Part shown: piece by piece, positions 24,848 to 38,118 of the stretch
How the letters are laid out: the number at the start of each line of letters is the position of its first letter
Numbering within the stretch: position 1 is the first letter of the stretch
Source: Nipponacmea schrenckii
Lineage: Eukaryota > Mollusca > Gastropoda > Lottiidae
Assembly (NCBI GenBank): GCA_030562195.1
Contig: JAUJPP010000007.1
Coordinates: 31,555,769-31,619,768 of the forward strand
Reading direction: 5' to 3'
Length of the DNA: 64,000 nucleotides
Position numbers and translations under genes: made by a program
Notes under the pieces: model-generated
Database searches by the model: none
Told to the model about the DNA's origin: nothing
The model's input: only the letters and a program-made list of their open reading frames with translations

Positions 24848-26360
24848 TGAATAGATATTCCCTGGTGTAATCCGTTGTCGACACGTTAAAGTACACATTT
24901 ACAGCAATTTGTTAACATTTTATAACATATGTGATATAATTATAATTAGTCTAATAAATTCAATAGTCTGCCTTTTTGGCATTTCTCAAAACCAGGCTAA
25001 AAATATAATATTGAAGAAAAACTGTGGAGTCGGACATTGATTGAGTATTCACGTATCTAATGCTAAAATAAACCGTCATCAATATTGGTTTTGACAAGAA
25101 ATATGCCAAGCTTTTTTTTATATAAAGAAGATGGAATATGAACGTGTTTAAGTAATAAGTATATTATGCCGACATAGAATCGACTCTCAAAGCGCTTGCG
25201 ATGGAATCTGAAGGTTTACAATGGATTAGAACTCACAACATAGCTTAACTGACGACAATCTATCTGGTACAGAACATGTGATAAGAGTACTTGTGGACCA
25301 AATTCAGTCTATGAAAAAAAAATATTCGAGATTAAAGTGCGCTTACAGACAAGACAGTGTTCTGAGTGTTATTCCTGATTCGAACTCTTCAAAACTATCG
25401 TAAAAAAGAGAGGTCAGTCATCTATATTAAACTTGCCCCGAGCAACAATTGGTCGACAAACAAGTTGGAACAAAGGAAGGTCTTTGGTTCTTTGTTATTT
25501 TTTGGTTATTCAGACACGTTTCAAGTGGAAGCTGTCGATTGTAACAGAATCAATCGACCTCCAAGATCAAAGAAGAACGTTCTTTAAAAATGTAAAATTC
25601 TACCAAAGGTTGCCACAAAATAATTATCTCTAGATAGGTATAGTCCTTTCAAAATGTAGGCCAAAAATCTGAATCAGAATTATGATACAAGTAGTAATAT
25701 AAAGTGTGATTTAATGTCTGAGAACGATCAGGTTAATTCTATTATTTAATTAACTAATGTAGTTGTTTAGATAAACAGATTAATCGCTTGGCCTTTACCA
25801 CGATCCATAACGCTCTAGTTTGATTGATACCATGTTTCTATATTGCGTTTAGATTTCTGATCGTCCTTGTGATCGGGTCATATATAGTCCACATAAAAGA
25901 AAGAAAGTATTGTATCAGTTTTCATTTTTCATTATCTATAGGTATCTGCAGGCCTTGGTATTATGGGCTACAGCATTGCTTAATCGCAATGTTATCAAAA
26001 GCACAGGTACCAGCATATAGGTTAGGTCTTGGGTGAGTTGTCTTTCGTGTTTTATGTTCTATTTTGAGCTGTCGTTATACAAAATATACGAGATACATTC
26101 CATCATATTAACCGACGTGTGGTGCTTGGCTTGAGTTTTGTAAGGAATATTAGTTTTAACCTACTATGTTTTTCGAACTGAAGAGATGAATATCAAGCCA
26201 ATCAACTATTTTATTACAAAGCACTAATAATTGACACAAAACATTGGCTGTGTACGCTAATCCTATCATATTGCTACATCAGGAGTCAACCTCCTTCACA
26301 GATCAGTATGACTTTTTACTATGAATATTGAATAATAGTCAAATAATAACAGGTACTTAC

Positions 26361-27047
26361 CGGGTCATGATTAGGATCTAAGGCTTCAACTAAAGTCCGA
26401 ACATGTCCGCCGCTCACTATTTTGTTTTGCACAATACTTCCATGGCACATCACAGTTACAATCCGGGCACTTAGAATCTGTAAACAATGATGCGTACAGT
26501 GGCGCCACCTAACGGAAGGAGTGCACTTTTGGCGGGTACCGATAATCCGTTTATGCATAGTAATATTATTATGTAACACCGACATGAGGCAGCTTGGGTC
26601 CATCGACATCATGATTTCTAACGGGGTCCTGTTTTGGTGGAGAGGGCATTTTTTACCGTCCTCTTCCTCATCGTTATGTTTATCCGCATGCGTATCGTGA
26701 ACACTTGTTCTCCTTTTATGAAGTGAAGCAATCCTGTTAAGAGTGGATTGCCCACTTTCTTCGTGTTTACCAACTCCTTGCTCTTTACGTTTAATTGTAG
26801 AGGGCCATATATCTTTATTATCGGCCGGGGTGTCAAACTCAGTACTCTTTGTAACGGAGCCGTATTCATAATTCCTGTGCACAATACACATATCTATAAT
26901 CCGATTGATAGTACTTAACGCTGTGAAATGTAAGGACTGACGACCTCGGATTAATTCCAATGACGAGGTCAGTAATTTAGATAGATGTAGAAATATCTGA
27001 TGTTTGTCTTCTCTCTGAGAAGTCTTCTGTAGCTGATTGTAACATGT
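26361..27047 (-). CDS. Exon 4, helical core with charged insert
   Basis: Residues 126-354 (229 codons), phase 0 at both ends. The acceptor is TTTGTATTTTCAG|ACATG and the donor is GACCCG|GTAAGT. The first ~65 residues are helical (TCYNQLQKTS... to LSTINRIIDMCIV). A charged, probably disordered insert follows at about residues 191-255, rich in Lys, Glu, His and Asp. Helical sequence then resumes with several Cys and His (KCPLHQNRTPLEIMMSMD, RWRHCTHHCLQIL) and ends in GGHVRTLVEALDPNHDP, which runs directly into the ARM-like segment of exon 5. The Cys/His residues do not follow a zinc-finger spacing I recognise. The open frame extends beyond the acceptor into intron on the genomic strand; the splice signal sets the true boundary. 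Confidence 0.88.
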
Positions 27048-28465
27048 CTGAAAATACAAAAGACACGATTTAAATTCAAACACTAGTAGATGAGTTTTTT
27101 GTGGTAGAAAGGGGGGGGGGGGATCAGAGAGACTGTTAAGAGATATGACTGACTCGTTATCAACACTTCCACCTTTGATTATGATCTCCCTGTACAACTC
27201 TGTGACCCCAACTACCCCAATTGAGGCCTGAAAATGTCTGTATGTTACCATCATCAATTAAGATGTTACAGATGTCTGGTGAAGAGTGTAGGTGGTTAGA
27301 ATCATTCCTGGAAATCTGATTTTCAATTTCCCACATGACCTACTGACACACAGAACTCACATAATTCTCAACTGGAATCCAAATTATTTCAAGTTAAAAG
27401 TGTTATAATAGATGCAGTTTTCAGCAGGGGTGCCTATTACGTTTCTCTTACCGGCAATTACTGACGTAATTCCGGTTTACAAGTTCAAGTGCGCAATTAC
27501 TGACTTGTTACCACGTAATTTTCCGTTCAGAAAATCTTAAACCAAAGGTATGGTGTTTCGTTTTTAAAAAGATACAAGTATTTCAATCCAAAAAGTTTCA
27601 AGAAGTCGATGCCCTATACCCTCATCCACAACGTTTTCAGTTCGAGTCCATGAATTTCCAATACGAGGGATTGAAATGTTGGCAATATAATTTTTTAATG
27701 TAAAAATTTTATTCGCCTACAATTCGAAGTTGTGCGTATACCTAGAAGCGTTTGTGGCGTTAAAATTGTTCCAATACAGTAACAGCCAAAGGTCGATCTG
27801 AGACCTATTAAGTGGGCTTGCTTTTTTTAGCCTAGGAGTAGACCTACTGAAAACTTCATCAGGGTTGGCCTCTTTTAATTCAGAGAAAGTTATAATAACC
27901 GGTAGTTATCCGAGCGAGAAAGGGGAGATAATTATAATCTGACCAGAATATTGGAACGGGAATAATTAAACCATTAATTATTCATATGTTTTAATTAACA
28001 TCCAGAGAATAAGGTCAAGGTTTTCTACAACAATAGTTTTCTTACTGTAAGTGTTTTGTAAATTTTTATACACCATTAAGAAGCTTACATGTCAACACCA
28101 TTCGAGTCAGTTAATCGTCTTAAATGTCTTAAATGCTATTCAGTATTTGTTCAATATAAAAGCTGTAAGCATTTAAATGGACAGTTTAAACATCCTTTGA
28201 CCGATCAGTCGAAGCTAGTCACTAATAGTATTTGAAGCTCACCATTGAATCCATGTGTACAGAGAACTCTCCGCGTTTGAAAGTTAATACGACGATTCAT
28301 ACTCATATGAGACAATGGCCTATATAGAAATAGAAAGTTAAAATCTGGTTTGGATTATATTGAAATAATTTATGCGTATTATCAAATAATATTTCAAGAT
28401 CTAAAAGGCGAACCCTGCATGGCCTTTAGATAAATAATTTTAAAAAAAATAACATTTCTTTTTTT

Positions 28466-28603
28466 GGAAGTCGAACTTTCGCCTTTGCTGCGGCAGAATT
28501 TTGGATTTCATCTGATATTCCAATAGAACTAAAATCAAGTACTTCTGTCGAAAGTTTCAAAAGAAACCTTAAAACTCTTCTCTTTAAAAGCGTTTTTCTC
28601 TAA
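28466..28603 (+). pseudogene. C-terminal tail of a LINE-type reverse transcriptase ORF
   Basis: 46 codons including the TAA: GSRTFAFAAAEFWISSDIP followed by a Ser-rich segment and ESFKRNLKTLLFKS. This matches the usual end of many animal non-LTR retrotransposon ORF2 proteins (GxRxFxxAAPxxWNSLP ... SSSVxxFKxxLKTxLF). No upstream reverse transcriptase is readable, so it is a 5'-truncated relic. It lies in intron 3, antisense to the host gene. Family-level assignment is from pattern memory only. Confidence 0.65.
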
Positions 28604-29819
28604 TTGACGGTGTAGGCCTATAGGATTATATATTATACAGACTAAATGTAACAAAAGAGCAATTTTAGTTGGAATTTTGAACATTATTATTTAACTTTAT
28701 TGTTATTATATTTCGTACAATCAATGGAATTTTCACAGTAGCCAAAACTGGCAAAATAATTCATCCTATAATAATTATAGATCCCAAATAAAAACAGAGC
28801 ATGGTCTATCGTTGTACAATACGTAAGGTCGACTTTGAAGACGTTATGAATATAGAATGTATGAGTTCTCTTCCTAATAATCTGACTAATGTACTGATTA
28901 AAGCATCAGTATCTAGAATAAAGATCACTGTATTTATGGATATAATCCGTGAAATAGACTCTGTCCACTCGTCCAATTAATATAGTAATAAGATTTGTTC
29001 GTGGTCCATTGTATTGTCATTATTTGATATATCTAAAATTGGACGTTCACATCTGTCATGTCGCGGTCAATATTCAAGGTGATGTCCAGTTTAACGTCTA
29101 AGGTCAAGGTCGGTTGTCAATTTATCATTGTATTATCTTTCTAAAGCATAACATTCAGATCATTTTAGATGATATAATCGATCCAATCTAAAAGCTTGAA
29201 AAAGTCATCTATCATTATAACTGTAGTCGAAGCAACTGTATATGCTTAATACTTAGACCAAGGTCAACCGGAAAAAGGGATCCTCGTGTGCAAAAAATGA
29301 CTGCTCCTTTCTGCCTTCCTGAATTAATCTCGCTCTTTTCATCAAGATGTGTTCATTTACTCATATCAGTCCAGACTAATAAGCTGTTTCAAATGGCATT
29401 AATTAGTATTGTTTAGTCTTCTATTTTGATATAATGGACCGCAGTGACCGGGTCGGGTTTCTCTTATTAACCAATAATGGGTAGCTATAGTATATCATAG
29501 CTGACTTTACATGTTGTTTACTCCGAGGATATATTGATTTCTGTGGTTACTACTCTATCAACGACGTCGATGGTCCGTACTGACTAACTCAATCGTAACT
29601 AGTTCTATTCTTACCATGCCCCCTCCGCATGTTATAATTCGAAGAGAACTCTCCAGACAAAATTAATCCTTGGAGACCTCAATCTAATTGAAATTAGATT
29701 ACAGTTTCGAAACTTATTTGGTTTCTGATATTTTAAGTCTACAATGTAGAACAAATATAACGGAAAAAAGTAAATGTAATCCTATTTGAATCAGATTAAT
29801 CAGCACAGCCTGTAGACAT

Positions 29820-30003
29820 CGGTTTATTGTCCTATCCAAATTAAGAGTCACTCTTTCCACATACGTCCCCCAGGACCTGCATCAGTGACAGTGGGAACTT
29901 GGTTGAAAAATCCGAAAGTTCATATAGACCTTTGAGGGATTGAACCCTGGACCCTCAGGTTAGCGAGGAAGCATCTAACTCACTGAACCACCGCAGCTCT
30001 CGT
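29820..30003 (-). mobile_element. SINE A, head and part of body
   Basis: Minus-strand copy with head GTGGTTCAGTGAGTTAGATG and B-box-like CCAGGGTTCAATCCC. The body is similar to 41422-41755 as far as the AATAAACCG segment. The 3' tail is missing. Confidence 0.7.
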
Positions 30004-31984
30004 GAAAATACTAGCTCGTCGCAGGTCCAACCTCAGTATAGTCGTATCGAATGGGTACTCGTCTAACAAATATTATGTTTTATACCCATATCATTCCAGA
30101 AGACAAGGCATTGACCCTGAATTCAAGGGGTTAAGTATTGAAACATACACTTTAAATTAAAGGCCGTGGTTCGTCATTATGGGGGTTGATCTAGGTCTTA
30201 GAGGGTTAAATTGTCCTCAGCCATGTCATCGTTGGAAATGATGTGTCGAAGAGACAATGATCTCCACTGACGATAACCATATACTGTGTTTTTTCAACTC
30301 AACTTCAACTATAATTGAACAATAATTGAACTGCGTTATCTTTATACAATGGTTTCAATAAAACATTGTTGTTTTCGGTTGATATTTGAATGGAAGTGTG
30401 AAAAATAACAAACGATGTGTCAGGATGGTGACAAACTTAATTGTGCACGAATAATTCAGCGAACGTAATTGTTCCTGTGTAACGTGACGGGCGATAATAA
30501 CGCCAAGTTTGAAACAGTTCAATAACAGGTTGGCATCCTGAACAAGGTTTAAATATTTATGAAGCGATTGGAGAATATATTGTGAGTCTCTGATTTAAAG
30601 CTAACTATTTATGGTGGTATGTCAGACTGGATGGATGTTATCAGTTATCGTGCAGTGGTATTATCATTTCCAGACTTACTCCGTCACGATCAGCTTACCC
30701 TTCTAAATAGATACATCTAATAGCAAGACAGTGTTCACTAAATATTGACGAATGGCAACGATAGTCTGAAGAACTATTTTAATCTGATTTCAACGATAAG
30801 CTATTAAAGCTATGCTTCCTTTCTAAACTTTGGTAAATACCAAATAAAATGGAATAGCAATAATCCGTATACAATCTTTTTTACCGATGGAAATGATAAT
30901 CTGATGAAATATTTTAATGGAATGGTAAAAGATAAGATCTGACAAATAACAAAGACTCGTTCAGGGATGTGAGGTTAATCCAGATTAGACTCGCCAAGGG
31001 AAGGACAGGAGAGCTAACTATATGCAGAGATCCTTAACTCTTGACAAAATTAGCCTACATTCACTTTGTCCTTAGGTCTTTTAAGAGTAAAACAGAGGCT
31101 TTAAATTCATTTCAGTTTCTCAATTTAACCTCAAGACCAAATGTCGAGTAAAAAGAAGAGATTATATTTCTCACAATAGAAGTTTCAAACCGCTCTACAT
31201 TTGTATTTAAATCCGTAGAATTAATAGAAATAATTTCTTCTAGTAGGCGGAATTCACGACAGATTACTTATTAGTGAAAAGTTTAGCCACGACAATTTTC
31301 TTGCGCAATAGCTCTTCTTTGTTTTCTGGTTTTTATTCATTTTTAAATTGTAGATTCACTGTGGTTAACCTTTCTCTAATGTTCATTTTTTTTATTTCTT
31401 ATTAACTTATAAATAATGAAATAACTATTTTTGTTTACAAGGAAAAGGACTAAGGTTCATCGGAAGAGTAACGAAAATTTGACTTATTTACGATGACCAG
31501 ACGTTTACACGCTACATCATGCTGACTGTTGCTTTTAAGAAGTCAGTTATCAGAAGCCATAGAACCCATCGAGATCAAGTCATTTCTCGCAACTTATCCA
31601 CTTGATAGAGCGTTGTGTTCAAATCGGCAGTCAGAGACTATAAAAACCTGCAAATTAATGTCCGTATTATCACAGATTCTTCCTCATGGAACACCGCATG
31701 GTATTGTGTTTCTTTATTGAATCAATTCAACCCGATATACCGCTCCGTCATTTTAGTTCATTACCCTAAATAATCAGCCTTATATGTATATTATTTCATT
31801 GTTTCGTCACCTTCTAACTATCCACTTCCAACAAATTCTTCAAATCTCTGATAATTTGTTCTAAAAACAACAGTATTAAACAGTTTGAGCAAATAAACCC
31901 TGTATTCCCTCGATTCTGAAGACACACTAGATTATAAACTGTTAAATCGATACAATTTCAATATCTTAAAGGCGGTTGTTAACC

Positions 31985-32190
31985 TGTACTGTACTAGTTT
32001 CAAATACCAGCCGATTAAATAGCTTGCTTTAACACAACGTTTCCCACAACTTACAGTTGGATTGTACATCACGTTTCTATATCTTACATTGTCAAACCAC
32101 TTCCGAGTTTTTATTGTATACAAAGTTTCTACAATTTACATTGCCATTCCATTTCTAAGTTTTATACAACGTTTCTACAAATTGTACTCA
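31985..32190. repeat. ~65-70-bp minisatellite, locus 2 (~3 diverged copies)
   Basis: CGAGTTTTTATTGTATACAA + AGTTTCTACAATTTACATTG parallels the unit at 50455-50905 (GAGTTTTTATTGTAxACAA, TTTACATTG). Older and more diverged. Confidence 0.6.
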
Positions 32191-33480
32191 TGCGATTGGT
32201 AGTGTCACCCGCCCCCACCTCCCAACTAAAGCTTCTTTTCCGATATTAATTTCACCCTAACATATTACAAAGGCATTATTACATAATTCTTGAAGTTTAT
32301 AAAAAAAACCTTATTTTTTAGTGTTAATCTATATCAACAATTAACTCTTGGAACCTGGAGCTAGCCCGACATAAAACACCAGTCTCTTTAAGAATCTAAA
32401 CGAATATAAAACGTAATTAAAACATCGCCAGGTTATACAGGATTATTTGAAAATTTATTATGCCCACGGGGGAGGTTCTAAATTAAGTAATCATTTTAAT
32501 TTCTTTGTCTGCAATTTGCAAATATTGAAATTTATTTTCAGTTCAGAAAGGTTGTAGATATATATATATATATATGGTTTGTTTGTCGAAGTTTTAAAAA
32601 TTAATAAGTACTCAATCTTTGATCGAAGAAAACATTAAGTGTCGTAACTAGCAAAAGAATCGACAAATTGTCATGTATTATACTCGAGGGAATATGGTTG
32701 TTGATCAAAGGGTTTATCGTTTTTACTTTCATATTAAACAGTTTCCCTAATATATTACAACTCAAACAAATTTCTAATGCTCGAAATCCATTTAGGCAAA
32801 TTTTACTGAGATAGCTTTTGTTTCGAAAGGGATAGAGTGTTGATAAATATTGCCAAATTCTATTTCAAGCTGAAATTTGTCCTAAACTTCCTCAGCACAT
32901 CTGAAATTTGATATTTCAAAGAGATGCTACGAAGGAAACTCAGGGACATGATGTTCGAAGTAGTTCGAAATTTCTGTTTCAAACGCTCAGAGTTGTGTGC
33001 ATGAATATATTTAACAGAGAAAAACGAATAAAACTAACGTCTCAATTCACAGAATTTAGATACATGCAAAGCGAGCACAGTGATTCCCCTCCAGGGATTG
33101 ACAGTCGGAATGTTTGAACTGAGCCTAACGAATAGAAACCATGACCTCGAATAACAAATCTAGATAAGAGTTGTGTTATTGATATGACACCAGAAGAAGA
33201 ACAAATATGATGGAAATTTATTGAATTGGTCCCTTGGTGCCCACAAAGTCATTTCTAGATGTACGGTCATAATTGACAAGCTAACTGTAATAGCCATTGG
33301 GATGAACAAATTTCACCAGTTTGCTCCGTAGCATTATCTTTATTGGCTGACTAGTGTTTAATAGGCTAAGGGTTGGTTTATTGTTATATTTCATACGCTA
33401 GGTATAAAGATATTGTCTGGCTCTTATGCGATTTGTGATGTCACTTCCCCCAAATTTCATTGTTTTCAACTATGTGAAAA

Positions 33481-33685
33481 GTAGTATTTAATAAACCTAG
33501 AAGTAGTATATCTATATATCTTGTGTTTTGAAACGTAGTATATAATAAACCTAGAAGTAGTATATCTATATATCTTGTGTTTTGAAACGTAGTTTAAAAT
33601 AAACCTAGAAGTAGTATATCTATATATCTTGTGTTTTGAAACGTAGTATATAATAAACCTAGAAGTAGTATATCTATATAATCAT
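33481..33685. repeat. 54-bp minisatellite (~4 copies)
   Basis: Unit GTAGTATATAATAAACCTAG + AAGTAGTATATCTATATATC + TTGTGTTTTGAAAC, starting at 33481, 33535, 33589 and 33643. Near identical copies, so recently expanded or homogenised. Confidence 0.92.
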
Positions 33686-34188
33686 CTTGTGCTTTTAATG
33701 TTTATCTTTACAAAGATTATAAAGAAACTGTTAAGGATTAGTTGAAGTCAATTTAGCGCGGACCTTGAGAGTGAGCAATTAATATTGTATGTTATTTGAT
33801 AGTGAAAGGATATGGACTATTATATTGTTATCATATTTAATTAAACACTTCTGAACATCACGAGATTAACTCTTATCAATCAGAATTATAATATCACAGT
33901 TCCATATCAACCAACGTTTGAGTTCATAAATAATTACGACGTTGATGGCGCATAGCAGCATTATCAGATGACCAGTTTATTGGATTGCACTCAGGCAAAT
34001 ATAGCCAATCAGATCCCTCGATATAAATATTGTATGGCTGATTGTTTACAGACGTTTTAAACGTCTAATATCGTCGTATAATCCAACCACATTGCTGCAT
34101 TTGTAACTTTCATGATGCAAGAAAGGTGAAAACAAGGTATAAGATGAAGATAACCCCTGCCTTAGAATGTAATTAAATGATGCCTTAC

Positions 34189-34379
34189 CTGTACTATTTG
34201 ATTAAACAACTCTGTAATTAGCCGTTCTATAGCAGCGCTCTCTGTTTGATCCAAAATATGCAGAATATTACAGGTGTAGCCAGGTAGACTGTCCAGGACG
34301 GTAGGGACACATTCCCAATTATTCACTAAACTAACTATGGTACCTAGCGATTTCTCTGTTTCTTCTACATTTATTTTAT
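34189..34379 (-). CDS. Exon 3, start of helical core
   Basis: Residues 62-125. The acceptor is CTATTTTCAG|ATAAAATAAATG and the donor is ATAGTACAG|GTAAGG, phase 1 in and 0 out. The split codon G|AT gives Asp62. The peptide runs from KINVEETEKSLGTIVSL through NNWECVPTVLDSLPGYTC to LITELFNQIVQ. It is amphipathic and helical with periodic leucines and no low-complexity sequence, as expected for the first helices of an armadillo/HEAT-like solenoid. This is the first segment of the protein that looks folded. Codon use and absence of stops contrast with the surrounding AT-rich intron. Family not recognised. Confidence 0.85.
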
Positions 34380-37300
34380 CTGAAAATAGAAGGTTAACTT
34401 GTAAGCATTTTGTATTGAACTTTGATGACGTAAGGAGCAAGCAGCAGATACTATAGCATATAAAATTATAGTTTATTTTCATTGGGAGGCAAGTAGAACT
34501 CCGATAGAACGCGATTTAAAGAAATATCACGTCAGATCGTAGAGGAAAAATATACAAATAAAATCTGTGATCTACAGATTAATGAGATTTAAATATTGAA
34601 TTTTGTCTATATTGAAAGTTCGTCCCTTGTGTGATGAAGATAATGAACTAGACTGATATAAACCATATTTAAAACATAATCAAGATACAGTTTCGTGTCA
34701 TTATTTTCTCATTTATGTCAATGGTTTTAGGGGAAATTCATCGTCGGAATTAAAATAATCCCGAAGTTTCATTATTTCGTTTCGTATTTTCATAATTAAT
34801 TTAGTTAAATGTATTTACAGTTTTTGGTCCAGTGTGTCTCACTTTTAGTTAATCTACATAAGTAATAAGAGTTTTGTCAAACAATTTGGTTGAGAATTTC
34901 ATTAAAATTCTCGCAGACGGCGACCTTGATTCACTTGAGATCAGAACTCTTTTTGGGGATCGAGGTGATTTATGCGCTTCCATATAGCGATTTAGATCGC
35001 CGTATAGTGGAATGAGGGTGTACTTACAATTTAGTCATATTTAAGTTTCAAGTCTGTAGTAACTATACTTACTATATCTTTTTTTATAGTTTTTTTTTAA
35101 ACTGAATGTTGTTCCTTTTTTGTGTTATTTAGGACAAAAAACCTGGTTTATTAGAACTATACAATGACGACTCTATCGACCAGTAATAATGGAGGAATCA
35201 ATGTACTAAAGTTAATATGATAAATGTTTAGGTAGAATGGTCGGTATATCATCGATTATTCCATTTCAAACAATTATAACTGGTATTATTGTCGAACGTC
35301 GACCAGACTGGTGTGCTGTGGTTTCTAAGTTCATTGAAAGAGAACGAATCCCCAGCATATTTGACAATGGATAGAGGTTTTTTCTAAACGTTTGATAAGT
35401 TTCAGGACTTAAAAGCATTAAGCACCATTCATATTCAAGTGCGACCCTTGCACATTCAGTCAAACTAAGAGTATGTCTAATACCTAAAGACAATAGCGAT
35501 ATTGACGTCATGGTACGCTCACATAAGAAACTGTAACGTATGTTTTTTATGAATAATCATACGTAGTGTTGTATGGATACGTTTATTGACCTCGATTCTT
35601 GCTAGAACTATTTCATATTACAAAGGTATATCTAATTGACGCGATTCGTCTAGAATGATAATTGTAAAGGTGGAGACAATCTTATTTCCAAATTACAATA
35701 AATTACAATTATTTTTTTATGGATCTGGGCCAAGATTACAACCCAACCCAGAACGTATCAGACTTCTAACTATTCTAAGACGATTAGACAATACCCATTA
35801 TCATGTTCTTCTTTCAAGGGACCATTTAGAATAATTTTAGCTGTTAGGTGCTTAGAGTTGATGGTCGTAACCATGCAAACTATTTGAATACTGTACTGAA
35901 TATTTGTACGGTATACCTTTGAAGCGATATAAGATTCAATACAATTATACTTGTATTCCCCTTTAAGTGTATGTAGTGATATAAAACACTAAGCCTGGCA
36001 ATTGTTTGTTTGAAAGAATTTGTCTACTTAAAATTCCAGGCGTCCTGAATGATGAATGAACTGGTGTTTTGAGTACAGTGGTATTTAAATCTTAATAATA
36101 CCATCTATTGATCTTACCTGGAAACTGCGTCTTAGATTTACCTTCTTTTAAAATGCCATCATGATTCATTAGCCTAATCAGGTACAGAAAGAATTTGAAT
36201 TCATGTCAAGTCGACTTATAAAATCGAAATATAGACTTTAACTCAAATATTTATTGAGAGCTGTAAAACTCAAGTTTATTGGGTCTGTTTGGTCAGTTTT
36301 ATTGTTATATGTTGGTAAAACCTTTTCCACCACATCTGAATGGTGATGATTGTGTATTGGACCCATCTGATAATGAGTCAATTAGAACAGTCACCCACCG
36401 ATTGTCTTTTGGTACACCTCTTTCCGTACCAATTCCCATTCTTTCTAACATGACCCTTACCTGCCCTAACCAATATGTAGGCTTTTACACAATCTAAGTA
36501 TTGATCAGTTGATTTCTATCGTCTCTAGTATGAAAATCCCAATGTTACGGAACGAAAAATGTATTATCGTCCCACAATCTCACCCACGACCCACAGACTG
36601 CTATAATACATCATCTCCTCCCCCATACCTCCGCATATTACACACACTGCCATTGTACTCAATAAACTTTACTATTGACGATATCGCAATAATATCTAAC
36701 GAGTTGAACATATCAATTAATTTCCACTACAGCCATGATTATATCAGCCAGTTGTGTCAACAGTTTATATCAACTGGTATATATCAGGACAGTATCAATA
36801 TATAAACACTGACCGTGGTATCATTAAATACACACAACGACATTCACATCAACTTTATGGCCATCGAATATTTTTCATAGAAGCAAGATCGAGGTATCTA
36901 TAAATAGTCAAGGTCTATTCAGAATAGATTTACGATTCTCAGAAGGTCGAGCAATGGAAATGAAGCAACTAGGTCGACAGACACCATGGATTCACGAAAT
37001 CTATCTTCTTATACCCATACATTCTTTTGATCAATTGCGAACCAGACGTCGCATTTTATTTCAGAAAAGCATTACAGATATCTAATAAGGGATACAACTA
37101 GACGAGAAATCGTCAAATGAAACGACGTTTTCCTCCCACAAATAGTTGTCGTAATGCAACGAAAGTAACAAAACCTAGGTTGCTTAAATATGCGTCAATA
37201 GTTATCTTTACCAATTACAAAAAACACTCCATTAAACTATTGGAATAGAACACAACAGAATGCTTAGATCAACTAGAGTGATAAGGCATAAATAAAAATC

Positions 37301-38035
37301 AATAATCTAAATGTAACATTAATCAATTAGTTTCAATCTGTACAATTTAACTAGGTTTTTGTCATAAGTGTACCTTGTACATATACAAGATACATATACG
37401 AATCACACATATACGTAGTCGACAACCGTTTTTAAATATTTTACACATACTTTTGTCTTAGTTTTTTGATGGTCAACGACGTGGAATTAGAACGATTATC
37501 CTTACACATTAACAGATGGGTCGACTATTGAGTGAATATGATATTCCCGAATATACAGGACTCACTTTCAAAGACCTTACCGACTGCTATTACAGTGCGT
37601 CCTTAAAGAACAATCTATCTGTGACCTGTGTGACCCTAGCAAGCTGGTTTAGACAGAAAGATAAACCGATAATTAAATGGTATATTAGAGTCAGTTAATC
37701 AATAATACAATATATCAATACTATAGAGTAAACATAAATATTTCAAGGTCTTTGGTTATCAAGGGTTCATTCCCTTTGTATTCGGCGGTGACATTATTCT
37801 TTTGAGAATACCTAACGATTTAAAATATTTTTCTGAATGTACAGCATCGTCGGTTTAGAATGTTAGATGTCATTTGCTTCGTTGCTCCAAACTAATAGTG
37901 TTGGTAGTTATAATCTTGGAGGTCGAATGGAAGTACGATAACCAGGAAAAAGTCATCTTTCCTCATTATTCAAGTCGATTTGCTGTAAAGAGGAACCGTA
38001 AAGTTCATTTTCCTCATCAGTCAGTCAACCCTGCT

Positions 38036-38118
38036 GTAAATGGGTACAGATTATCTGGGAATATAAATTTTCCAAGAGGTTTAGCTAAGGACCAGATCAG
38101 GTGGTTTAGTACTTTGTA
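38036..38118 (+). mobile_element. SINE B fragment
   Basis: AAATGGGTACAGATTATCTG, then AGGTTTAGCTAAGGACCAGA: a diverged middle piece of SINE B on the plus strand. Confidence 0.6.

Larger units (their letters stand above)
17090..26360 (-). other. Intron 4
   Basis: 9271 bp from GTAAGT at 26360 to TTTCAG at 17090. It holds a full-length SINE B (18201-18492), a complete SINE A (24534-24847), SINE A fragments at 22719-22782 and 23287-23345, a short repeat at 17590-17660 and degenerate repeats at 23950-24260. A coding-like plus-strand stretch at 19985-20138 is reported as a finding. The stretches 18500-22700 and 24850-26360 otherwise show nothing recognisable. Confidence 0.75.
27048..34188 (-). other. 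Intron 3
   Basis: 7141 bp from GTAAGG at 34188 to TTTTCAG at 27048. It holds a LINE-type tail (28466-28603), a SINE A head fragment (29820-30003), a diverged minisatellite (31985-32190), a (TA)n run near 32563 and a 54-bp array (33481-33685). A C-run on the transcribed strand lies about 65 nt upstream of the exon 4 acceptor. Otherwise AT-rich with no gene seen. Confidence 0.75.

Noticed and set aside
25946..26014. Plus-strand exon-like segment between TCTATAG and GTACCA
   Set aside because: The donor is weak, the frame is not clearly coding, and it lies inside an intron of the opposite-strand gene without partners.
36279..36805. Two adjacent plus-strand frames of 72 and 98 codons
   Set aside because: Different frames separated by stops, no domain recognised, no splice pair that joins them.
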